DNA of 13,609 bases from Planctomycetota bacterium (GTDB taxonomy: Bacteria; Planctomycetota; Phycisphaerae; UBA1845): assembly GCA_024277835.1 (NCBI GenBank), contig JAJRUK010000335.1, positions 1 through 13,609 of the forward strand, given 5' to 3'. The notes below the pieces were generated by a model that did no database searches, had not been told where the DNA came from, and saw nothing but the letters and a program-made list of their open reading frames with translations. Shown here one piece after another: positions 7,401 to 12,153 of this stretch. Numbering within the stretch: position 1 is the stretch's first letter; every line of letters starts with the position of its first letter. A program made the position numbers and the translations under genes.

Positions 7401-7757
7401 ATGCGAACAAGAAATGCTCGGGCACTTTCACTAGGCGTACTCGCGATCGTGGCACTCTCCGCGACCGGATGCATGGAACGAAGATGTCCCATCGTTTCCT
7501 TCGCTGCGAAGAACGACATGGGCGGATTCGATGCGGTCGTCTTCATTCGCGGAGTTACGTGACGAGGCTGAGCGGCTTCGCTCAGGCGCTCGGTCGAGCG
7601 CGTTAAAGGTGTGGAAAGCAGCATCGTTGATCCCAAGCGAGGGCGAATCAACATCGTCTTTGACGAACGATCCCGACCTGCGGGCGCGGTGTTGTGGAAC
7701 GCGGTTTACGACGCTGGCTGCACGCCGCTGAGCGTCAGAATCGTCGATTCAAAGTAG
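7401..7757 (+). CDS. Predicted selenoprotein: HMA-domain (MerP/CopZ-like) lipoprotein with Sec-Arg-Gly-Sec, paralog 1
   Basis: The ATG at 7401 has GGGAG 8 nt upstream. Read normally, the gene stops at TGA 7560 after 53 codons. Read through TGA 7560-7562 and TGA 7569-7571 it gives 118 codons ending in TAG at 7755. Residues 1-24 form a lipoprotein signal peptide ending SATGC (Cys24). Residues about 43-114 form an HMA fold: strand DAVVFIRGVT, then U54-R-G-U57, helix AASLRRSVERVKGV, strand RINIVFD, helix GAVLWNAVYDAG and a final strand LSVRIVD. In HMA proteins this loop is GM(T/S)CxxC, so the two TGAs replace exactly the two metal-binding Cys codons. Paralog 2 has both TGAs at the same place and the domain after them is conserved, which argues against a pseudogene. 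A SECIS-like hairpin follows. The likely role is periplasmic binding of a soft metal or metalloid by selenolates (inference). Confidence 0.8.
7560..7571 (+). other. Two in-frame UGA codons predicted to encode selenocysteine (U54, U57)
   Basis: TGA CGA GGC TGA encodes U-R-G-U at the position of the CxxC motif of HMA domains. The flanking codons on both sides stay in one frame with the conserved fold. Confidence 0.75.
7586..7601 (+). promoter_or_regulatory. SECIS-like hairpin with GGUC loop, paralog 1
   Basis: GCGCTC GGTC GAGCGC is a perfect 6-bp stem with a GGUC loop, lying within codons for RRSVER. The loop starts 32 nt after the first UGA and 23 nt after the second; the E. coli fdhF SECIS also carries GGUC in its apical loop at about 21 nt. 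A further hairpin, TGAGCG GCTT CGCTCA (7569-7584), begins at the second UGA. SelB recognition is inferred. Confidence 0.6.
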
Positions 7758-7812
7758 CTCACACGCGCCCAGCGTCGCAAACCCTGTTACACGTGAGATA
7801 CGGGTAACCCGC

Positions 7813-7840
7813 TTGTCGCCAATTCGCTGCAAGGTACACT
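7813..7840 (+). promoter_or_regulatory. Possible promoter of the second HMA selenoprotein-like gene
   Basis: TTGTCG (7813-7818), a 16-nt spacer and TACACT (7835-7840). Transcription would start near 7847, about 29 nt ahead of the ATG at 7876. It would allow paralog 2 to be transcribed independently of paralog 1. Confidence 0.35.
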
Positions 7841-7875
7841 CCCTGTATTGTTACACTGGGAGGGTTCTCGCAACT

Positions 7876-8253
7876 ATGAACAGAACAAGACGAAACTTCG
7901 CCTTTGCAGCCAGCGTCATCGGCGTCGTAGCTCTGACGGGCTGCGTGAAGCGCGTTGCGCCGGTTGTCTCGTCCTCACACGAAGCGCAGCTCGGTGAGTA
8001 CGACGCGGTCATAATCGCCCGCGGCATATCGTGAGGTGGCTGAACCTTCGGGTTAAGGCGCTCGGTCGAGCGCGTGGAAGGCGTCAATACAGTCAAGGTC
8101 ATCCTGGCGACGGGAACCGCAAAGGTCACGTTTGTCGAAGGCGTCCGCCCGAGCGTCGAAGCGCTTTGGGGTGCGGTCTACGATGCGGGCTTTACGCCGG
8201 TCACTATCCAAATGCGAGGACCGGCCCCGCCACCAGCGTCAAACGATCAATAA
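7876..8253 (+). CDS. Predicted selenoprotein: HMA-domain (MerP/CopZ-like) lipoprotein with Sec-Gly-Gly-Sec, paralog 2
   Basis: The ATG at 7876 has GGGAGGG upstream. Conventional reading stops at TGA 8032 after 52 codons. Readthrough of TGA 8032-8034 and TGA 8041-8043 gives 125 codons ending in TAA at 8251. Residues 1-23 are a lipoprotein signal peptide with an ideal lipobox LTGC (Cys23). The HMA domain covers about 41-112: strand DAVIIARGIS, U53-G-G-U56, helix FGLRRSVERVEGV, strand TAKVTFV, helix VEALWGAVYDAGF and strand VTIQM, then a Pro-rich tail. The GGxxU/GxxC spacing and the VxGV turn match canonical HMA proteins better than paralog 1 does. The paralogs share DAV, RG, LRRSVERV.GV, W.AVYDAG and TP. 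It is probably envelope-exposed and binds metal or metalloid through two selenols. An alternative is a short 52-aa peptide gene with a decayed tail, which the conservation makes unlikely. Confidence 0.82.
8032..8043 (+). other. Two in-frame UGA codons predicted to encode selenocysteine (U53, U56)
   Basis: TGA GGT GGC TGA encodes U-G-G-U, an exact Sec replacement of the C-G-G-C form often seen in HMA metal-binding loops. Position and spacing are the same as in the upstream paralog. Confidence 0.78.
8058..8073 (+). promoter_or_regulatory. SECIS-like hairpin with GGUC loop, paralog 2
   Basis: This is the same 16-nt GCGCTC GGTC GAGCGC hairpin as at 7586, again 32 and 23 nt from the two UGAs to the loop. 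The 20-nt block 8056-8075 is identical to 7584-7603, including a shared AGG arginine codon, while flanking codons differ. A preceding hairpin AACC TTCG GGTT (8043-8054) occupies the place of the 7569-7584 hairpin but with different bases. Confidence 0.62.
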
Positions 8254-8256
8254 CGC

Positions 8257-8381
8257 CATCTTTATGGCACCGGGCAGTACCATCCCGTGTAGCACCGGGT
8301 AGCGTCACCTTTTGCGGTACTGCGTTGCGTCATCTTTGTGGTACTACAGTAGTGCCATCTTGTGTGGCACCGGTTTGTAAC
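8257..8381 (+). repeat. Degenerate tandem repeat, about 25-bp unit, five copies
   Basis: Units start at CATC (8257), CATC (8281), CACC (8306), CATC (8331) and CATC (8356), giving a period of 24-25 nt, with GGCACC, AGCACC, GGTACT, GGTACT and GGCACC at the same place in each. Several units can fold as a small hairpin such as GTGCCA...TGGCAC. The last unit runs into the dispersed GTGGCACCGG element, so the array looks like a local amplification of that family. It begins directly after the stop of paralog 2. Confidence 0.6.
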
Positions 8382-8394
8382 CGGTGCATCCGAC
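8363..8394 (+). repeat. Dispersed GTGGCACCGG hairpin repeat, best copy
   Basis: GCACCGGTT TGT AACCGGTGC (8368-8388) is a perfect 9-bp stem with a 3-nt loop, preceded by TGTG and followed by ATCCGAC. Related copies lie at 510-540, 7275-7306 and 8449-8472. Confidence 0.7.
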
Positions 8395-8448
8395 TCGACG
8401 TGACGCAGGAGTCTGTGGCAATCCTGCATTAGCAGCTGGTCTGACAGG

Positions 8449-8472
8449 TGTGGCACTGGCTTTCATCCAGCG
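8449..8472 (+). repeat. Dispersed GTGGCACTGG hairpin repeat, variant copy
   Basis: TGTGGCACTGGCTTTCATCCAGCG. The arms CTGG and CCAG keep pairing although they differ from the CCGG/CCGG arms of the other copies, a paired change. It lies 26 nt before the start of the 57-aa lipoprotein gene. Confidence 0.5.
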
Positions 8473-8497
8473 TAAAGACCAATAGAAGGAACGATTC

Positions 8498-8671
8498 ATG
8501 AAGAAAACAAGGCGTCAACTAAAACTCGCAGCCTCGGCACTTTCGCTGCTGGCGTTCGCCGGTTGCCTCGGCCCGAACCCCGGGTTCTTTATCTCGTCAA
8601 CGGCTGCCGGTACCGCAATCTCGACGGTTGTCGGTCGCCTCGTCGGCAGCTTGCTCGACGTGCAGCCATAA
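8498..8671 (+). CDS. Small lipoprotein, 57 aa, unknown function
   Basis: The ATG at 8498 has AAGGA 7 nt upstream. Residues 1-23 form a lipoprotein signal peptide (MKKTRRQ, a hydrophobic run, then AFAGC with Cys23). The mature part is 35 residues, beginning CLGPNPGFFISSTAAGTAIS and ending in a Val/Leu-rich helix. It is too short for the automatic minimum of many gene callers, but the strong ribosome binding site, the signal peptide and the position 12 nt ahead of the barrel gene support it. The N-terminus resembles those of the two HMA lipoproteins upstream (M-x-R-T-R-R/N) in charge layout only. Confidence 0.75.
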   Translation: MKKTRRQLKLAASALSLLAFAGCLGPNPGFFISSTAAGTAISTVVGRLVGSLLDVQP

Positions 8672-8683
8672 CCGGGAGGCAAC

Positions 8684-9523
8684 ATGCGAAGATTCGATCG
8701 TCTTTCAACGCGGGGCATTCTTCTCGGTGTGCTTTCGGTCATTGGCTTGACGACGCATACGTATGCGGGTCCGATCAACACCGACGTCGCATTCACACCC
8801 TACAAAGGCGGCAGCATTCTCCGCTTGCAATGGCGATACGAGGAGGCCGACGGTCGCGGCGCGGTTCAACACAAGAACGTGTCGGTCTCGCGCGCGGCGT
8901 GGATCTATGGAGTCAACCCCAACCTCGCGCTCATCGTCAATGTCCCGTATGTGTCGGCGCGCGTGGACCGATTCGCACCGAAGCTCGGACGCTTTGAAGT
9001 CAAGCGTGATGGTCTTGCGGACATCACTGCCCTATTGAAACTTCGCATCTGGCAGGAAGACATCGGACCACTCCAAACGCGGCGTGCCGCCATCTTGGCA
9101 GGGATGAACGTCCGCAGCGGCGATAGCGACTTTTCCAGCGATAGCTACGACCCGATGCTCGGCGCGGTGTACTCCTATCGCGAAGATCGCAACGTGTTCG
9201 ACGCCGACATCTTGTACCAACTCAACACAGCGGGCGGCGAAGGACGACACGACGTCATCCGATACGACGTTTCATATTCCTACCGCGTGTTCCCGGCGGT
9301 CTTTGAAGAAGATATGCTTGAAGAGCTTCAACTCGTCGCGGAGTTGAACGGCTCATACACCACAAGCGGCGACCATGAAGTGTTCATAGCGCCGGGTTTG
9401 CAGTACACAACCGAAAGATGGACGTGGGAACTCTCGCTACAAATTCCGACGGTTCAAGAATTCAAGGGCGTCACCGCAGACACGAACTATCGGCTGGTTC
9501 TTGGACTTCGGTATCGCTGGTAA
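8684..9523 (+). CDS. Outer-membrane beta-barrel protein, transporter-like (Phenol_MetA_deg-type family)
   Basis: The protein has 279 aa. The ATG at 8684 follows GGGAGG closely, 12 nt after the preceding stop, so the two genes form an operon. Residues 1-29 form a signal peptide cleaved near YAG. The mature protein is made of alternating amphipathic strands (SILRLQWRYEEAD, SVSRAAWIYGVN, LALIVNVPYVSARVD, FIAPGLQYTTERWTWELSLQIPTVQ, NYRLVLGLRYRW) and ends in Trp, as outer-membrane barrels recognised by the BAM machinery do. The NLALIVNVPYV segment and the DGLADI.....R motif are typical of the putative MetA-pathway transporter family (PF13557, from memory). The substrate is unknown. Proximity to the HMA lipoproteins suggests a link with metal handling, but only by position. 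Confidence 0.75.
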   Translation: MRRFDRLSTRGILLGVLSVIGLTTHTYAGPINTDVAFTPYKGGSILRLQWRYEEADGRGAVQHKNVSVSRAAWIYGVNPNLALIVNVPYVSARVDRFAPKLGRFEVKRDGLADITALLKLRIWQEDIGPLQTRRAAILAGMNVRSGDSDFSSDSYDPMLGAVYSYREDRNVFDADILYQLNTAGGEGRHDVIRYDVSYSYRVFPAVFEEDMLEELQLVAELNGSYTTSGDHEVFIAPGLQYTTERWTWELSLQIPTVQEFKGVTADTNYRLVLGLRYRW

Positions 9524-9527
9524 CGAT

Positions 9528-11282
9528 TCAGCACGATCGCGAACTCGAGACGGCTCGCGACTGACGAAGCAAGACCGTCCCCGCACACAACAGCGACAGA
9601 GCCATTGCAACAACGCCCCACTGCGACACCGTCGGCACGCCGCCTTCGACGAGTATCTCGTGCGTCGCCAAGTCTTGATCGCCTTCGACATCCGTAACGC
9701 GAAGCGCCACGCGCTGAACACCACCGAACAGGAAACTACGCTGCACTTGCTGCCCGGTTGCATCAATATCGAACGTCAGGCCGTCATAGTCGAAGTCCCA
9801 TTCCCAACTCGTGATCGCACTCGCCTCGGGATTCGATAGCGCCGATCGCCCCATAAATGTCACCGGAGTTTGAAAGCCAACCGTCGCCACATCAGACGTG
9901 ATATGCGCGACAGGGCGACCGGGTTCGTCCAGCAACACAAACAAACCGCGCTGCCGGTCGGAAACCGTAATCACCCGACTCTGGTATTGAGCATAGACGC
10001 CCCACGCACCGGGGAACCCTTGCGTGTTGTCCTCTGGCCGTGTGTCGAAAAAGCCCGCTTGACCAGGGTTCAACGGATCGCTTACATCGAGAACGCGCAG
10101 GCCCGCCGCGTATTGCGCCTGATACAACCGACCGCCACGCGTCATCATGTTGTGATCAATCCAGCACCCGTCGGCCAGAAACGTAGCCGCGATCACGGGG
10201 TTTGCGAGGTCCAGGACGTCAACGACAAAAGTCGTCGTGCTTAAGACTGTACCGTGAAACTCATCAAGCTCGTCACCGAAGAAAAGATAACGGCCGTCCT
10301 CGGCCAACCACCCCTGATGCGTGTACTGCGAACCCGGATACGTCAAGGTGGAAATCGTGAACGGGTTGCCTTTGTCCGTTAGATCGACAATTTTTAGTCC
10401 GTTATCTTCCGCGAAGCAAAAAGCAATTTCCCGACCAGCGTTGACGCCCGACGTGTATGAAACAATCTGTGCGTCGTGGCAATTCACGCCAACCGCCGCA
10501 TCCGTCCAAAACCCAACGAAGGCGGGACTTGCGGGATTCGCCAACGAAAACATCGCGATCCCCTGGCCAGCATTCAGGTTCGCGATCATCAGGTAGAGGT
10601 AGCCGCTGTCTTCGTTCACTGCAACGTTGTGTGCATCAATGAAACCCACACCAAGATCGGTGGTTGCGACTTGCGTGACGACGCCCGAATCAATACCCGA
10701 CAAATCGACGATCTGCATCCCAACGCCGCCGCCATCGGTCACGATGTAGAGGTAGTCTTGATAAGTCGCCGAGTCGCGCCAGACCGAATCGATCCCCTCA
10801 CCACCGATGTACGCGATGATCACAGGATTCATGGGGTCGGTAATCTCAACGATTCCAGTACCCGTCGTGAAACCGATGATCGAATACTCGCGACCAAGCG
10901 GCGAAACGTAGCCCCAGTTCTCGTTGCCGATGCTCGGCTCTCCGATGGCAAGGACGAAGTTCTGGAACTCCAACATCGTCACGCGAGAGAGCAACGACAC
11001 ACCTTGCGACTGAAACTCCGGTCCAAAGGCCGACCGACATTCCACCTCGCAGCACGGACTCGCACCGTTCCATACCTGCGAAACCCCAGTGCAGTCGATC
11101 TCGGCGATGCCGTCCTGACAGGTTTCCAGGCTCGTGTCGCAACAAGAACCAGTGCCAACCCCAGACACCGATCCGACGCCGCGAATAGTGTCCTCGTCAT
11201 AGTTTGGAGGAATAATCGCCGAAGCACTGCCGCCAAGAACCAAACACACCGCGACCTGCATGATCGTTGTCTTATGAACCAT
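9528..11282 (-). CDS. Choice-of-anchor-B-like surface protein with PKD domain and IPTL-type C-terminal sorting signal
   Basis: The protein has 584 aa from the ATG at 11282. The frame stays open 33 codons further upstream, but the ATG at 11282 is followed at once by a signal peptide (residues 1-22, MVHKTTIMQVAVCLVLGG..ASA) and preceded by AGAGGA. Residues about 39-85 are cysteine-rich (GSCCDTS, CQDG, CCEVEC). Residues about 95-455 form a repeat domain with LVIVD-like units (MQIVDLS, LKIVDLTD, LRVLDVSDP, GLFVLLD) and the HQGWLAEDGRYLFFGDELDE signature of choice-of-anchor-B proteins. Residues 457-548 form a PKD domain (WEWDFDYDG). From 549, VPTVSQWGVVAMALSLL plus a short basic tail is an IPTL-CTERM sorting signal. 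It ends in TGA and lies tail to tail with the barrel gene, 4 nt apart. Confidence 0.88.
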   Translation of the reverse strand: MVHKTTIMQVAVCLVLGGSASAIIPPNYDEDTIRGVGSVSGVGTGSCCDTSLETCQDGIAEIDCTGVSQVWNGASPCCEVECRSAFGPEFQSQGVSLLSRVTMLEFQNFVLAIGEPSIGNENWGYVSPLGREYSIIGFTTGTGIVEITDPMNPVIIAYIGGEGIDSVWRDSATYQDYLYIVTDGGGVGMQIVDLSGIDSGVVTQVATTDLGVGFIDAHNVAVNEDSGYLYLMIANLNAGQGIAMFSLANPASPAFVGFWTDAAVGVNCHDAQIVSYTSGVNAGREIAFCFAEDNGLKIVDLTDKGNPFTISTLTYPGSQYTHQGWLAEDGRYLFFGDELDEFHGTVLSTTTFVVDVLDLANPVIAATFLADGCWIDHNMMTRGGRLYQAQYAAGLRVLDVSDPLNPGQAGFFDTRPEDNTQGFPGAWGVYAQYQSRVITVSDRQRGLFVLLDEPGRPVAHITSDVATVGFQTPVTFMGRSALSNPEASAITSWEWDFDYDGLTFDIDATGQQVQRSFLFGGVQRVALRVTDVEGDQDLATHEILVEGGVPTVSQWGVVAMALSLLCAGTVLLRQSRAVSSSRSC

Positions 11283-11716
11283 CCGTGCTTTTTCCTCTCG
11301 GTCGAGCAGAGATTCCGTCGGCGCAGCGAACGAACCCATCGAACGCGATCGACCGACGAAAAGGTGGCAGGCGAACCCCACGCAGGTATTCCCCCCAAAG
11401 GCCCCGCTGCCATCCTATCAAAAAGCCACCCCCAGCCGCAACCACACGGACGCTGATTTACGTGTCGAAATGCGAAAACCGGCGATATTCTCGGTCGTTT
11501 CAGGTAGAAACCGAAGAATCCGCGCCCCCGTGCCCGCTGGGTCGGCGCGGGGGGACCGCCGGATTGCTCCTTGTAGAGCGTCGGGATGGAAAAGAACTGC
11601 CCCGCGTCTCCCCTTGGTTTTCTGACGTCGCCGCAACGCTGCCACGACTGCCCCGGTGAGGCGGTCGAGGATCGTGTCGAGTACTGCTATCGCTCGTTCG
11701 CATTGAGTCGCTCCCG
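11283..11716. other. Region without a confident gene
   Basis: These 434 nt separate two minus-strand genes. They contain the ribosome binding site of the surface-protein gene, a strong GC hairpin at 11525-11553 and a possible decayed reading frame (minus strand, about 11700-11420). Open frames are short and rich in Arg/Ser/Pro, as expected of noncoding GC-rich DNA. Confidence 0.5.
11525..11553. terminator. Strong GC hairpin, possible terminator without U-tract
   Basis: CCCCCGTGCC pairs with GGCGCGGGGG (one G-T pair, 10 bp) around a 9-nt loop. On the minus strand it lies about 165 nt after the stop of the 76-aa membrane protein gene and ahead of the surface-protein gene. No run of T follows, so intrinsic termination is uncertain. 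Confidence 0.35.
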
Positions 11717-11947
11717 TTATAGTTCACTGATTGCTTTTGAGATTCGATCGCCTGCGGATTTTTGACCGGCGTCCTCGTGCGCGATCCCAAGGATCAGCGA
11801 TACGCCAACGCCAAGGATCGTCAGCAATAGCTCTTCGCTCACCCCCAGCCCGAACTCGACGGCGAACGCAGCCGCCACTGTCGCAAGGGCGACACGCACC
11901 TTGCGCGATCGAAGTGGTCGTATCAACCGCGTGAAAAATCCAGTCAC
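11717..11947 (-). CDS. Small membrane protein, 76 aa, unknown function
   Basis: I chose the GTG at 11947, preceded by AAAGGATGG. The frame is open to 12163, but that extension would translate two palindromic repeats and a large hairpin and looks noncoding. The N-terminus is basic (TRLIRPLRSRKVR). Two hydrophobic helices follow (VALATVAAAFAVEFGLG and ELLLTILGVGVSLILGIA), then a charged tail (HEDAGQKSAGDRISKAISEL). Size and layout resemble holin-like proteins of phages, but no family was recognised. The neighbouring ABC-GNAT gene upstream on the same strand would fit a mobile-element origin, though nothing else here supports it. Confidence 0.6.
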   Translation of the reverse strand: MTGFFTRLIRPLRSRKVRVALATVAAAFAVEFGLGVSEELLLTILGVGVSLILGIAHEDAGQKSAGDRISKAISEL

Positions 11948-11980
11948 GTTGTCACCATCCTTTCGTTTGAATGAGAATGA

Positions 11981-12004
11981 GTGGTCCGTATGTACGGACC
12001 CTAC
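11981..12004 (-). repeat. Dispersed palindromic repeat (GGGTCCGN...NCGGACC), copy 2
   Basis: GTGGTCCGTATGTACGGACCCTAC. The arms GGTCCGTA and TACGGACC pair over 8 bp. It is in opposite orientation to copy 1 at 1794. Relative to the other copies the inner stem has changed from GC to TA on both arms, a compensated change that suggests the structure is kept. Confidence 0.75.
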
Positions 12005-12020
12005 TTTGCCGATTGAATGA

Positions 12021-12043
12021 ATGGTCCGCACAGCGGACCCTAC
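12021..12043 (-). repeat. Dispersed palindromic repeat (GGGTCCGC...GCGGACC), copy 3
   Basis: ATGGTCCGCACAGCGGACCCTAC. The arms GGTCCGC and GCGGACC form a 7-bp stem with an ACA loop. It has the same orientation as copy 2, 16 nt away, in the spacer before the small membrane protein gene. Confidence 0.78.
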
Positions 12044-12061
12044 GTTTCTTGAAGCACCTCG

Positions 12062-12113
12062 CTCCGGGCGTGCCCTCCGACCGGGAACGCGCCGCGGCAC
12101 GCTCCCGGCGGAG
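12062..12113. repeat. Very strong hairpin with two alternative pairings
   Basis: CTCCG(A)CCGGGA at 12075-12086 pairs with TCCCGGCGGAG at 12103-12113: 11 bp with one bulged A and a 16-nt GC-rich loop. The segment CTCCGGGCGTGCC at 12062-12074 can compete, pairing with GGCACGC and the following CCGG/GGAG at 12096-12113. On the minus strand it lies about 40 nt after the ABC-GNAT stop, so it may mark its 3' end or be a further dispersed element. Confidence 0.5.
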
Positions 12114-12153
12114 TCGCTGAGGAGGGAGGAGAGAATGGCTTGCTTATTTACGT

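Noticed and set aside
7401..8253. Explanation of the paired TGAs as pseudogene decay
   Set aside because: Two paralogs would need to acquire the same two nonsense codons at the metal-ligand positions while keeping everything downstream in frame and conserved.
7401..8253. Explanation by a reassigned genetic code (TGA as Trp or Gly)
   Set aside because: leuS and the CYTH gene in this window end naturally in TGA with normal spacing to the next gene, and the TGAs here lie only at Cys-ligand positions of the HMA loop.
8257..8381. CRISPR array
   Set aside because: The 25-bp units are contiguous and degenerate, without spacers between conserved repeats, and no cas genes are present.
8031..8432. 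Open frame of 133 codons overlapping the second half of paralog 2
   Set aside because: It is out of frame with the HMA domain, Arg/Gly-rich, and runs into tandem repeats; the TGA-readthrough frame is the conserved one.
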